Assembly: GCA_964384025.1 (NCBI GenBank)
Contig: CAYLJJ010000009.1
Coordinates: 42,699-106,698, forward strand
Reading direction: 5' to 3'
From: CAYLJJ01 sp964384025
GTDB lineage: Bacteria > Myxococcota_A > Bradymonadia > UBA7976 > UBA1532
Length of the DNA stretch: 64,000 nt
Part shown: piece by piece, positions 17,719-28,900 of the stretch
How positions within the stretch are numbered: the stretch's first letter is position 1
Layout: every line of letters starts with the position of its first letter
Translations under genes and position numbers: made by a program
Notes under the pieces: model-generated
Database searches by the model: none
What the model saw: the letters and a program-made list of their open reading frames with translations, nothing else
What the model was told of the DNA's origin: nothing

Positions 17719-19770
17719 TTATGTCTGACGCGAAATAGGACCCAAGAAACGCTCCCCAGAGAGGATCTTCTCTTTGAGGAGGCGCTCTACCAGGACCTGA
17801 TGGGCGCCCTGCTCTCTTTTAAGGATCTCCTCAGCGCGCCTCCGCTCCTCCTGAAGGATCTCCTCTATCGCCTCATCTACCCGCGCTTGATGAGCAGGGC
17901 TCTCTCTCTTGCGCTCAGTCATCAAGCCCAGAGGAGACATGCCATACTCCAACACCATCGCCTCAGCGATGAGGGTCGCCTGCCTTAGATCTCGTTGAGC
18001 CCCCACCGAGGGCCGCCCCAGAGAGAGCTGCTCCGCTACATAGCCCCCCAAGCCCACGCAGATCTCAGCCCTCAAGTCCGCAGAGTTTAGAGCGTAGGGC
18101 TGTGCCCGAGCGCTGCGGAGCACATAGCCCAGAGCACCTCCCTTGGGAGAGATGGAGATCTGCTCAGGGCGGGTCGCCTCGGGGATCATGATCGCCAAGA
18201 GAGCATGACCCGCTTCATGGATCGCGACCACCTGCTCCTCCCTCTCGCTGAGGACCACCGCCCGACCACAGCGGCGCTCTAGAGCCCGCTCGATATCTCC
18301 CCGTTTGAGCTCGGGTCGCCCGGTCCTCAGCTGCTGTCGCTTGAGAGCACGACAGAGGGCTTGCAGGTGATCCCCCGTCAGAGGCTCTGGGTGTTCGCTG
18401 TGTCGCAGGATATGGGAGATGAGATCTTCAGTGAGCCCAAGCCCCATGCGTTCATCGTAGAGTCGGATGATCGCCTCTCGCTCCTGGAGATTTGGAGCAG
18501 GGACCTCCATCAGCAGCTCAAAGCGCCCAGGGCGCAGCAGAGCCTCATCAAGGGACTCTAAGAGATTGGTGGTGCCCACCACAAAGAGCAGCTCGTTCCC
18601 TCGAAAGCCATCCATCTCTGTAAGAAGCTGGTTGACCATAGAGTGCTCCACCACCGAACCCGCCTCCCCTCTATGCTGAGTAAAGGAGTCGATCTCATCA
18701 AAGACGATCACCGAGGGGGCCATCGCCCGCGCTTGGCGAAAGAGCCGCCGAAGGTTCTCTTCGCTTTCTCCTACCCATTTGGACTTTAGCTCAGGGCCAG
18801 AGACGATACGGATCGTCGCATCCAGCGCTGTCGCCAGGGCTTTGGCGAAGTAGGTTTTGCCTGTTCCTGGAGGTCCATGAAAGATGATCCCTCGAGGGAG
18901 CAGAGCTTCTAGAGCCTCGATCTCCTCAGCTTCCCGCAGACTCTCCTTATGGCGCAGCAGCTCGATGATCTCCTCCTGGAGCCGCAGCTTCAGCTCTCCA
19001 TAACCAGCGATATCTCGCTTAAGATCAACGGAGGGCAACTCAACATCTTCGTGGGTGGTCTGCTCCCGGATAAAACGATAGATGGCACGCCGAGCTGAGC
19101 GTCCTGGGGGCGCCTCACGACGCTGTGCGAGCTGCTGAAAAAGCTTGCGGCAGCGCGCAGGGTTGAGCCCCGAGACATATTTGTAGAGGCCGAAGGGATC
19201 AAAGCGCTCTGAGTCCAGCGCGCGGGCCTCTCTCTGGGTGATGATCTGAGGGAGGGCCTCTCGAGGAATGCCAGCGAGGGTGCGGCGAGCGTCAAAGACC
19301 TCCTGAATCACCTTAGGGAGGCAAAAGCTGGGATCCTGGAAAGCCAGGAGCTGTACCTCAGGGTTCTCATAGAGCAGGGGGATCAGCTCTCGGGACTCTA
19401 TGCTGATAGAGCTTCCGCTGGTGGCGAGCACATCAAGATGGGGCAGCACCAAGACGGTCTGCTCTACACAGCCTCGTACCGCTTCGGTGAGCTGAAACAT
19501 CATATTGCGCATCGCCCCCGCGTCCTCCTGCCCCGCCCGAGGACGACCATCGATGAGGATCAGCCTGGGAGCACCCTGCTCCCTACGAAAGCGCTGTCGT
19601 AAAGAGAGGTAGAGGTAGAGGCTCAGCTCCTTGTCACACTCCAGGAGAAGGCTGCTTCCCCTACGGAGGCGGCCCCCAACAAACTCCAAATCGGCGGCGC
19701 AGGCGGCATCTACTGCATCCTGAATATGCAACTCCCTGGGCAGCTGAGAGATGGCGAGGCTCCTTCTCAT
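17719..19770 (-). CDS. soluble FtsH-like AAA+ ATPase / M41 metalloprotease
   Basis: I set the start at the ATG at 19770 because ACAGGAG sits six bases upstream; an upstream in-frame TTG at 19830 has no such site. That gives 683 residues. The N-terminal third looks like a degenerate ATPase-like domain without Walker A. The central AAA+ domain has GPPGTGKT (near 298), SGPELKSKWVGESEENLRRL, VIVFDEID and RPGRFELLMEVPAP. The C-terminal peptidase M41 domain has zinc-binding HEAGHALLA (near 518) and QRDLRQAT, whose Asp is about 74 residues later, as in FtsH. Unlike FtsH it has no N-terminal TM pair, so it should act in the cytoplasm or with a partner. Substrate unknown. Confidence 0.88.
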   Translation of the reverse strand: MRRSLAISQLPRELHIQDAVDAACAADLEFVGGRLRRGSSLLLECDKELSLYLYLSLRQRFRREQGAPRLILIDGRPRAGQEDAGAMRNMMFQLTEAVRGCVEQTVLVLPHLDVLATSGSSISIESRELIPLLYENPEVQLLAFQDPSFCLPKVIQEVFDARRTLAGIPREALPQIITQREARALDSERFDPFGLYKYVSGLNPARCRKLFQQLAQRREAPPGRSARRAIYRFIREQTTHEDVELPSVDLKRDIAGYGELKLRLQEEIIELLRHKESLREAEEIEALEALLPRGIIFHGPPGTGKTYFAKALATALDATIRIVSGPELKSKWVGESEENLRRLFRQARAMAPSVIVFDEIDSFTQHRGEAGSVVEHSMVNQLLTEMDGFRGNELLFVVGTTNLLESLDEALLRPGRFELLMEVPAPNLQEREAIIRLYDERMGLGLTEDLISHILRHSEHPEPLTGDHLQALCRALKRQQLRTGRPELKRGDIERALERRCGRAVVLSEREEQVVAIHEAGHALLAIMIPEATRPEQISISPKGGALGYVLRSARAQPYALNSADLRAEICVGLGGYVAEQLSLGRPSVGAQRDLRQATLIAEAMVLEYGMSPLGLMTERKRESPAHQARVDEAIEEILQEERRRAEEILKREQGAHQVLVERLLKEKILSGERFLGPISRQT

Positions 19771-19983
19771 GAGGACTCCTGTGTAGAGATTTTTATAGAG
19801 GAGGCTCCATAGATCTGAGAGCCAAGGCAAGGAGCTTGAAGAGGAGAAGCTCAGCGCCTTAAGAAGCTTCTTGACGGTCTCGGATATCTCCTGCGATCGT
19901 CACCCATGGCCGAATTTTTTTGGGAAAATTACCCCAGAGATGTTCCGATAAAATTCTGAGAAAACTGTACTATCTTGGACATA

Positions 19984-20003
19984 TATAATGTTCTTCTAGA
20001 ACA
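19984..20003 (+). promoter_or_regulatory. possible -10 box and dyad operator
   Basis: TATAAT at 19984-19989 runs into the perfect dyad TGTTCT-TCT-AGAACA (19989-20003), about 105 bases before the small gene at 20109. No good -35 box precedes it. The 338-bp gap 19771-20108 is otherwise AT-rich with nothing recognisable. Confidence 0.3.
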
Positions 20004-20108
20004 CCAAATAAGCAATGATCCGAATATGGCTTGAATTGCCCAAAATAATAACAAAAATTGATCAGTAGTTCTGCCTAGTTTTTTGGCCTGGAGGAACAAG
20101 GGGAAGTG

Positions 20109-20375
20109 ATGAGGGGAACGAACCTTGTTTTTGGGATAGCCCTATGCAGAGGGCTGGGGGTGATCAGATCCCAAACCCAAGAACTGCGGCAAGAGCCCAA
20201 CTTCAGCGCCAAAGAGATCAAACTGGACGATCTTCTCTCTGAAGCTCCCCTGGAGTTCTCTGAGACGGATGCAAAGAACCTCCTCCTCCACCTATACACA
20301 CTAGAACCTCTATCTGAACGAACTGGAAAAATTTCACAGCGCATCAACGCTGTATTGACTGGGTTAACGCCCTAA
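20109..20375 (+). CDS. small hypothetical protein upstream of PKD/HYR exoprotein
   Basis: About 88 residues from the ATG at 20109, with AAGGGGAA upstream. The stop lies nine bases before the exoprotein start, whose ribosome site begins on the last base of this stop, so the two look like an operon. The N-terminus is mildly hydrophobic (NLVFGIALCRGLGV) and may be a weak export signal. The rest is Leu/Glu-rich and probably helical (SETDAKNLLLHLYTLEPLS). No family recognised. Confidence 0.5.
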   Translation: MRGTNLVFGIALCRGLGVIRSQTQELRQEPNFSAKEIKLDDLLSEAPLEFSETDAKNLLLHLYTLEPLSERTGKISQRINAVLTGLTP

Positions 20376-20384
20376 GGAGAGTTG

Positions 20385-23220
20385 ATGAGATATCTATACC
20401 GGTTGAGCGCCGCTTTTTGCCTTCTGGGCCTCTTAGCCGCTCCCGAAGCTTTTGCTTTGGATGATGTTACTATCATCCCGTGGGTGGCTCAGGCTCCAGG
20501 AATTCCTCATGACAGCTATAACGGCCAAACCACCCATTTTAAAGCGGTAGCGCGGGGGCTTGTGGGCTCCGCTCGTTATGAATGGGATTTTGGAGACAGC
20601 AGCAGCAGCGGGGTTCTGAACGCCAATAAAGTCAGCAACAATGAGTTCGCTGATCTTCACAGCAGCCATGCCTTCGCAGCTCAAGCTTCCGACCGCCTCT
20701 TTATCGCTACAGTCTATGCCTGTGACACCGGCATAGACGGAGCGAACTGTGATCCCCATCAAGGGCTCTCTGCTCAGTACAAAATACAGATCCATGAGCC
20801 TGTGAGCCGCTCAGTGCGGGTCAATAAGGCGATCGACGACGCGCTTTGGATGCTTCACCGGAGCTGGAAGCGTCGGGCAAACGCCAACCCTGATGCTCGC
20901 CAAGCTTATACCAGCGCTGGAGATCATTGGGCTGCGACCTCTGTTGAGTGCCAAGCCTTTGAGATTCAGGGCCACACTCTAGCCGTCTCAGAAGCCCTGG
21001 ATCCCTATGTCACCGATGTAAAACAGTGCGTCAATGAGCTGACCGCTGGATTGACAGCTCGTAATATCACGGGTTTACAGCGGGGGCAGAACGCTGATCT
21101 CAACGGCAATGCCATCGGCTTTTACACCACAAATAATGCCTATAAAGATGGCATGGTGTTGATGGCTCTGGCCTCTACCGGAGATCCTGATTATGTGGCG
21201 ATGACCGGAAACGCCACCTGGGTCTTGGGGCGGAGTTTGCGAGATATCGCTCAGGACTACGCCGAGCACTTCTACTGGGGCCAAGCTGAATCAAGCATCG
21301 GCGTCATCGATGGGATCGCGCAGTATCGTGGTGGTTGGAATTACGCTCCCAATAACAGCGGTGGAAACAGCGGTGAGGGTTCCACCAACCAGTGGCCTGT
21401 CCTGGGTATTGAGGCCGCTCACGCCAACTATGATGTTCCCATCCCTGAGTGGGTCAAGCAGGATCAAGAGAACTGGCTAGATTATGATCAGGTAGATGGA
21501 GGTGGTGCAGATGGTGGCCTTGGTTATCGCTATGCGACCCAATACACCAACCTCGCTAAGACCGCTGCGGGAATCGCTGCAGGTGCTTTCGTCGGCTTAG
21601 AGGCTGATGGAGATCTTCCTCCGGGTTATCAAGCGGGTCATGGGATGTCCATGAAGCGAGCTTGGGGCTATATTCATCGTCTGTGGACCGCTGGCTTCTA
21701 CAGTTGGCATCGTTATCACTGGGGTTCCCTCTACGCTATGTATGGAGTTAAGAAAGCTGCCTATTCCTATAGTGAGACCATCTCCTGTGTCTCTACAGAT
21801 CCAGGTGATTACTACAAGAGTACAGATGCCTGTCATACCGCAGGCGGGCATCCTTGGGAGATTACCTATAGCGACTATTTCACTCTGAGCGGCCAGTGTA
21901 TCTCAGCCTATGGAATCAACATCGCTTGTAATCCCCAGGGCGCTGATGGAACTTGGTCTGCTGTCAACAGCAACCAAGCAGGACACTATAACGGTGGAAA
22001 CCGCAGCTTCTCCACCGGGATGGTTGTCCTGATTCTCACTCCACAGATCTTCGAGATCGGTCCTGTAGCTCAGGCCGCTGCTGATCCTCAACAGGCCAAC
22101 CCCGGCGATCTAATCACTTTTGACCACTCCGGCTCCTTCCATCCCGCGAGCCCTGAAAACAGCATCGTGGTCTATCGCTGGGATTGGGACGCTGCTGACG
22201 GTCTTTGGTGGCAGGACGCAGGGATCCCCGTTCCTGTAGATGGCTATCTCCCTGTAGGTTGTACACCCAATGTAGATTGCCAGGGTTATGTTTCAGACTG
22301 TAGCATCGATCCCGATTGTCATACAGCAAACCCCAGCCATATCTATAACGATGAGCTTCTCCCAGGTGAAGAGCGGCTCCACGCGGTGACTTTGCAGGTC
22401 CTTGATGATCACGATCCAGCGCTCTCTGATATCGATGATGAGAGTGTACAGATCCGCATCTCTCGCTTTAACCACGCTCCCATCGCCCGCTGTGATCCCA
22501 GCCCTCCCAGCGCTCCAGGAGAGCCTAACTATGAGGGTGGCCGCGGCTCCAGCATCCAGCTCAGCGGCGCCGCCTCCTATGATCCCGATGCAGATCAGCC
22601 TGAGTTCTGTATGGGGATGCCATCTGATTACATCGTCAGTTATGAGTGGGATCTGGATAATGATGGTGTCTTCGATACGGTGGGAGAGGACGCTGAGTTC
22701 GCTATCCCCATCGACGCAGAGGTTGGGATTCAGTATGTGGTCAGCCTACGTGTCATTGATGATGGTACTTGGGCAGCCTGCTTCCCTGGCTCTCAGGACA
22801 GCCTGAGCGCAACTAAGAGCTGCCTTATCGAAGTGATCCCCAACCTACCCCCCACCGCTGTAGCCCTACCTGACGATGGGGTCTTTGAGTGCAGCGCGCC
22901 TGGAGGCGCTCAGGTCACTTTAGATGGCGGCAACTCCAGCGATCCTGATGTTGGAGACCAGATCAGCTATGACTGGAGCCCAGCGGCGGGCTTGGATGAT
23001 CCCAATGCAGTAGCCCCAACCGGCTTCTTCAACCTAGGAAGTCATCTGTTTGGCCTGACCGTGACCGATAACTTTGGTGAGAGTGACAGCGATGATGCTT
23101 CCTTTATGGTGTTAGATCGTGTTGCTCCTGAGCTGACCTGCGAGAATCTAGCGCTTGAGTGTGCTGGCCCCGATGGTACTCCTGGTGATCCCCAGGGCAG
23201 CGCCAGCGACATCTGTGATG
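20385..23220 (+). CDS. large secreted PKD/HYR-repeat protein, N-terminal part (runs into gap)
   Basis: The ATG at 20385 has AAGGAG five bases upstream and starts a signal peptide (MRYLYRLSAAFCLLGLL, then PEAFA). A PKD-like domain comes early (ARYEWDFGDSSSS). A central ~450-residue region around VNKAIDDALWMLHRSW and GGWNYAPNNSGGNSGEGSTN has Trp/Gly/Asn-rich alternating helices and loops, like prenyltransferase-type or helical-toroid repeats; this is tentative. Then come PKD-like units (VVYRWDWDAADG, VSYEWDLDNDGVFD) and a first HYR-type unit beginning LTCENLALECAGPDGTPGD. The frame is intact until the N-run. The protein is exported and probably surface-exposed. The same gene continues after the gap. 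Confidence 0.85.
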
Positions 23221-23578
23221 NNNNNNNNNNNNNNNNNNNNNNNNNNNNNNNNNNNNNNNNNNNNNNNNNNNNNNNNNNNNNNNNNNNNNNNNNNNNNNNN
23301 NNNNNNNNNNNNNNNNNNNNCCCAGGGCAGCGCCAGCGACATCTGTGATGCCGATGTTGAGTTGAGCAGCGACTCCAGCGGTAGCTTCCCTCTGGGTGAT
23401 ACCACTGTTACTTGGTCCGGGAGCGATGACAGCGGTAACGCCAGCAGCTGCCAAGCTGTGGTTCAGGTGAGCGACACCACCGCGCCCAACGTCAGCTGCG
23501 AGAATCTAGCGCTTGAGTGCACCGGCCCCGATGGTACTCCTGGTGATCCCCAGGGCAGCGCCAGCGACATCTGTGATG
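23139..23578 (+). repeat. near-identical HYR coding repeats spanning the gap
   Basis: The segment from TGCGAGAATCTAGCG at 23139 to 23220 recurs almost unchanged at 23497-23578. Its last 30 bases also open the post-gap sequence at 23321-23350. Subtracting the gap and the shared 30 bases, the period is about 228 bp (76 residues), one HYR module. Confidence 0.85.
23221..23320. other. assembly gap (100 N)
   Basis: Exactly 100 undetermined bases, a scaffold placeholder and not a measured length. The 30 bases before the gap (23191-23220) and after it (23321-23350) are identical, so the contigs either overlap or are separated by whole repeat units. Confidence 0.97.
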
Positions 23579-24672
23579 CCGATGTTGAGTTGAGCAGCGA
23601 CTCTCCAGACAGCTTCCCTCTGGGTGATACTACCGTTACTTGGACCGCGACAGATGGCAGCAACAACAGCGATCAATGTTTGGCTGTCGTACAGGTGCAG
23701 GACAGCTTGAATCCGCTGATCACCTGCCCTGCCGATCTGATCATCGAAGCTGATGAACTCTGCTTGGGTCACACCCCGCTGCAGGCTACAGCCAGTGATA
23801 TCTGTGATGCTGCTCCAGTGATCACAGACAACCAGCAAGCTGACTACCCATTGGGAGAGAGCACCGTCAGCTTCACCGCGACAGACGCCAGCGGCAATAA
23901 CAGCAGCTGCCAGACCCAGGTTGTCGTTCAAGACTCCATCGCTCCTGTGGCGCTCGCGGGTCCTGATCAGTTGGAACTTGAGGCCAATGCGGAGTGCCTG
24001 TTTGAGATCACCGTAGATGGCAGTGAATCCAGCGATAACTGTAGCATCGTCTCCTGGAGTTGGTCTGAGGCGGGCGTAGTTTTGGGTGAAGAGGCGCTTT
24101 TGACCACCACCCTTGAGGGGGTAGGCGAGCACAGCCTGATCCTGACCGTCTGTGATGCCGCAGGCAACTGCTCCAGCGATGAAGTCCTGATTGACATCAC
24201 GACCTCCGTGATGAGTTGCTTCCTCGTTGAGAAGGTCAACCTCAAGCTCACCAAGTGGAGCAATGATGATGGTCGCCAAGCCAACGGGCACCTCCATATC
24301 GATGGCACCTTTGGCCTCAACGAATGTACTCCGGTAGAGGCTGCCACAGACGCCGTTCGCCTCTCTGTGGATGATGAGATCTTCGAGATCCCCGCAGGTG
24401 GTCTGGTAGAGGTGGGTCGCTCAGGGAAGTTCAAGTATCACTTTGTCGGAGAGCTGGGCTTTGACTGGACCTTTGAGATCAACACTCGCAAGAATGAGTG
24501 GAAGTTCAAGTCCAGGCAGCATGACACTCAGGCTCTGGATCCCAGCGATGGACTCTCTGTTGAGCTGCTCTTCGGAGATCAGTCTGGATATGAAGAGGTC
24601 CCCGTTGAAGGTCACGGTCGTCAACAGAAGGAGTGGGGTTACCACGCTCCTCACGGCAGCCTCTGTCCTTGA
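23321..24672 (+). CDS. PKD/HYR-repeat exoprotein, C-terminal part (continues from gap)
   Basis: Continuation of the gene that starts at 20385; the frame differs numerically across the N-run only because the gap size is arbitrary. It encodes HYR modules with the usual ending GDTTVTW(S/T)xxDxSxNxxxC, for example FPLGDTTVTWSGSDDSGNAS and YPLGESTVSFTATDASGNNS. A PKD-like unit follows (VDGSESSDNCSIVSWSWSE). The C-terminus is a unique ~140-residue domain beginning near VEKVNLKLTKWSNDDGRQAN, beta-rich and charged. If the 30-bp flanks are merged, the whole gene is one uninterrupted frame of 1385 residues. No sorting tail is evident. It is convergent with the HEPN gene on the other strand. Confidence 0.85.
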
Positions 24673-24720
24673 TTCCTCTCTAAGACTCGCTCCTGGAGCT
24701 GCCATCTGAGATCTTTCTTC

Positions 24721-25977
24721 TCAGAGGCGAGCCGCTCGGGTCTCAAGGCGCTCAAGCTCTTCATGAGCACGCCAACCAACAGCATGACCATGAGCCAAGA
24801 CGTTGCGAAAATGCAGGAGATCCGTCACCAACTTTTCAAGCTCTGATCCATATCTCAGTCCATTTTTTAGATCGCCCAAGCTATAAAAATCGGCCAATTC
24901 AAGCGGGTTGTTGACACATTGATCAACGATCAGGCGCGCTTCAGCTCCCTTCTTTGAGCGATAGCGGTTGAAGATCGCCTTGGCGCTCTCTATCGGCTTC
25001 GCCGTCTCATCCGCTCTCCAATGATCACGGATAAGAGCCTCAAGCCAGAGAGAGCGATCCAGCAACCATCGCTGCCAAGGACGGCAAGCTTCTGCAGCTC
25101 TAAGTTGCCGTCGAGCGGGGTGTGTGGGGAGCTGACGGAGGAGCGCACGGGCGATCCAGGGCAGCGGCAGAGGTTGCCCGCTGACGACCTCTTCGAAGAT
25201 CAGATCTTGCTCTGCGAGGAGGATCGAGAGTTGTTCGATGGGAGCAGCGATCAGAGCGTCGCGGGCCGTCTCGGCTAGGCCCAGGAACCAAGCGTCAGAC
25301 ATCTCTCCCAGGACTTGACTCAGCGCAGCATCGTCTGGGTTGCTGGGCAGCCGCCAGCGACGATCACCCTCGAGCGCCCGGCGAACCTCACCGCCCACAT
25401 GCCAAGCCAAGCGTAGGTGGACGTAGTGGGTCCAACTCATTGAGCGGTTGTTGTGTTGGATGGGCCAAGCTCGATCAAGCGAAATCTGCTCAGCGGGCGC
25501 TCGCCCTGAGATCCGCAGCCCGATCCCCAACAAGGCCTCAGGATAGAAAGCTCGAACCGCGCTGAGCACAGCGTTCGCAGCGCCTCGAAGTGGCTCCAGC
25601 TGATCAGAGCTTGTGTCGATCCATAAAATCTGTGGTCTATGGCTACAGGCATCAGCCAGATGCTCAGCGAGGAAGGGCAGATCTCCCTCAATATCACCTA
25701 AGCTGCGACCCAGAATCCAGAGGGCGAGCCCAGTCCCTTCAGGGACCTCCGCTGTTGAGAGGTATCGGGTCTGAAGCAGCTCTGGAGCGAAGGCGGCTCG
25801 GCGCGCTTCCGCTTCTAAGAGCGCCTCAACGCTCTCAGATGTTGCTTGCCCTGAAGCGATCAGCAGCGGGTCCACCCGTCGTCCAGCAAAGAGATCGCTG
25901 AACCATACAGCGAGATCGACCATGCCCATATAGAGCCAAGGCCAGGGTCCACACCCAAGCTCAAGTTGCTGGATCAT
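24721..25977 (-). CDS. protein with C-terminal HEPN-like domain, coupled to STAND-like ATPase
   Basis: 418 residues from the ATG at 25977, which overlaps the stop of the upstream gene by four bases (ATGA), so the two are translationally coupled. The first ~150 residues look like an alpha/beta domain with a hydrophobic strand (RPQILWIDTSSDQ); no family recognised. The C-terminus has LADFYSLGDLKNGLRYG, then LEKLVTDLLHFRNVLAHGH. Its RNVLAH (Arg near 391, His near 396) fits the R-x4-6-H motif of HEPN ribonuclease domains, with Asn after Arg as is common. HEPN proteins often act as RNA-cleaving effectors in antiviral or toxin systems and are paired with ATPases. I infer the same here. A non-catalytic HEPN-like or Swt1-like adaptor is the main alternative. 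Confidence 0.6.
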   Translation of the reverse strand: MIQQLELGCGPWPWLYMGMVDLAVWFSDLFAGRRVDPLLIASGQATSESVEALLEAEARRAAFAPELLQTRYLSTAEVPEGTGLALWILGRSLGDIEGDLPFLAEHLADACSHRPQILWIDTSSDQLEPLRGAANAVLSAVRAFYPEALLGIGLRISGRAPAEQISLDRAWPIQHNNRSMSWTHYVHLRLAWHVGGEVRRALEGDRRWRLPSNPDDAALSQVLGEMSDAWFLGLAETARDALIAAPIEQLSILLAEQDLIFEEVVSGQPLPLPWIARALLRQLPTHPARRQLRAAEACRPWQRWLLDRSLWLEALIRDHWRADETAKPIESAKAIFNRYRSKKGAEARLIVDQCVNNPLELADFYSLGDLKNGLRYGSELEKLVTDLLHFRNVLAHGHAVGWRAHEELERLETRAARL

Positions 25978-28900
25978 ATCGGCATCAATTCAACAAGGGC
26001 CCGCAATGCATCATCATGGGAGAGAGGCATCAGGCGATCTCGGGGTAAGCTGGATGGTGCGCTGGGATCAACAGGCAGCAAGCCAAGCTCAAACAGCAGA
26101 TTCAACGCGGGCTCATCCTCCGCAGTCAGCGGCCTATATTCCTTTAAACCGACCTCTTCAAGCATCTCTTCAGCGGCCAAACACTCCCGCCAAAACCCCA
26201 CATCCCACTCTCCAATCTCCTTGAGGTCGCTGGCCGCGACCACCAAGCGCAGGAGCTGCCGTTCGTGCGCGCTCAAGGCGATCTCAGGAGCCTCCCCAGC
26301 GAGTGCTTGAGCCAGGATTGAGTGTCGTTGGCGCAGCACGTTAAGGAGCTGGCGTAGATCAGCCTCACCCACCACCGAGGACTCACCATGCACCTCAATA
26401 ATCAGGCGGTCGAGAGTTTCAACAAGCAGGGGGATGCCTGCGGTGGCTTTGAAGATGGGTCGCCAGGGGTTTGCTTCTGCGAACTCGACTGTGCGTACCC
26501 CAACGAACCAACCCAGGAGTTGGGCGATCGTCAACCGGTGAAGGGCGATCCGCTCAACCTCCGATCCGCGAGCGATGGCTCTCCGTAGGCCAGCAGCCCC
26601 AGTGATCCTCAACAGACGGAGCGTATCAGCCTGGTACTCGAAGCCACGCTCGGTTCTGCGCAGCGCTAGATTCATTCGCGCGCTTAGACCCCGCTGTGGG
26701 TCCAGTAAAGGAGCGGTCCAGTGGCTGCCGATCACCACCTCCTCCACCCCCAGCTCTCCCCCCTCATCTCCAAGAGCGATCTCCAAGGAGTCCAGCTCCT
26801 CAGGTCCCAGCACCCAGGAGGGCATTGATTCTTCGATATTGATCAGCCTCTCTCGAACTCCGTGGATACGTTGCTCAATATCCTGCTCCAGCAGGATGGG
26901 CAGGTGCAGCGCGAAGGCCAGACGATACCCTCCTGACTGAGTATCTTCTATGAGCAGCTTACGGCTCACTAATGTGCGCAGCTCCTGGTTTACGGCTTCA
27001 TCCCAAGCACCATAAAACAGAGACTCAGGCTCTTTGATGGGTTGGCGAAGACCATAACCCAAGCGCCTGAGTAGGCGCTGAGGTAGATCATCTAGGGCGA
27101 CACCCACGGCTGAGTTGGCCAGCTCAAGCAGGAAGGTGGCGAACACCAGCTCAGCCCGAGGAGAGCCAACAAAGTTAAGCCAACACACCGTCCGAACATG
27201 ATCACGAAAACGTTCGTTGCGGGCTACAACGGAGACATCAGCAGGGGTGACAATGTAGCCCTCACGCTTGGCGACGGGGACACGCCGTGCGAGATACTCC
27301 AATAAGCAGAGTCCAAAATCGTGTAGGAGCGCGGGCTGCCGCCCACAGCGCCACGAAATATCAGGAGCGACGCTCCTTGCGTCGATACCCAACCGGGCCA
27401 GGGGTCCGGCGATGAGCAGCTCTGCATCGCTGAGATCAAGGGGCTCAAGCTGGAGCAGCCCGCGCCAGTTGACAAAGGCCGCCTCAGCTCGCCAGGTTTT
27501 TCGGTAGCCACAGAAGACAAAGCGGGCCAGAGGCAGGCCGTTATCGTCCCGAGCAGACTCAAGGTGGTTGCGCATGGCCCATGTCAGATCCTCTTCGTTG
27601 GCCTGTCTCTGATATGCCTTGAACTGCTCTTCGACAAAGGTATCCGCCTCATCCAGTAGAAACAGCAGGCTGAGATCGGGGTTCCTGTGTTGGACCCTAT
27701 CGACCAGGGCGCTGAGGACCTTGATTGGGTGTTCATCAGCCGCAGGTAGAGAGATTTTTGGAATAGCAGCAGAGAGAGCCTGAGCGATCGCCTCTACCAC
27801 TGAGGTCTCATCCCGCAACCCACCGATGTTGATATGGAGCGCCAAGAGCGAGCGCCCCGAGGGCAGGCGGATGGCTTTGGCGCGCTGGCAAACGCTGCTG
27901 AGCAGAGCGCTCTTGCCCAGTTTACGGCCCGCGAAGATACGTCCATAACTGCCATGGCTGACCAGGGCATCGATCTCGCGTGTGCGTCCCACAAACATCT
28001 CAGGCTTGATCTCTGAACCATCACCCAAATCAAAGGGTTGAAAATGGAGCCAAGCTTGTTGAGCAAACAGCAACTCCAGCAAGCCGAGCAGTGGTTGTGG
28101 TGTCTGCCCTCCGGTGGATCGCAGCAGGCGAACAAGATCAGCGTCGGTCAAGACAGCGATGGCATGAGTCTGAGCTTGGCGTTGTGCTTCAACAAAGGCG
28201 GCTCGCATCTGTTGACGACCACCTGGCACCAGGACTACTACCAGATCACCTGCTTCGTGCAAGCTTTGGAGCGTACGAGCTGAGATCCGCACTGAAGCCT
28301 GCTCGAGCATCTTGATACGAAGATTTCTAAAGTGAGCGAGTTGAGGGACAAAGGTTGGACCCTCTATGTCGTTCTTTAGCCAAGCGCGTACGCTCTTCAG
28401 CTTGACGCGGCGCGCAGATTTCAGGGCGTGGATCGCAGATTTACGCTGTTGCTGTTCAACATCGAACAGCCACTGGATAAAGGCATCAAGTAGGTGATCC
28501 TGCTGTATTTGGCTTGGAGCCCGCATCGACCTCTCAGCGAGTTCACACCACAGCTTAACTAAGGTTGTCGCCTCTGGCGTGAGCGCCGGTGATCCCTTAA
28601 GCCACCGCATAGCGTCATCTGGCAGCTTAAACGGGATCTCACGTAGACGCAGCGGGGCAGGTCGTGCCCAATCCTGTCGATCTACGCGCTTGACCGCTTC
28701 ACTCAACTCTCCCTCCTCAAGGAGAGCACGTACACTCTCACGGATCTTCAGGGGCGCCGCGCTCAGCAGCTCCTCACGGCTCTGTTGAACTATAGCTTGA
28801 GTCCAATCGACGACCTGAGCCAACCACTCACACCCCAGCCAGATCTCCGCTGGATCTTTCTCCAAGAGAGCACGCCAATCTTGCACCGCCGAGCGCAGAT

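Noticed and set aside
23139..23578. Possible CRISPR array, because of repeated identical blocks
   Set aside because: The period is ~228 bp, the repeats are in-frame HYR modules and there are no short unique spacers.
23506..24297. Minus-strand open frame under the HYR repeats
   Set aside because: Mirrors the repeat on the coding strand; no ribosome site or known domain.
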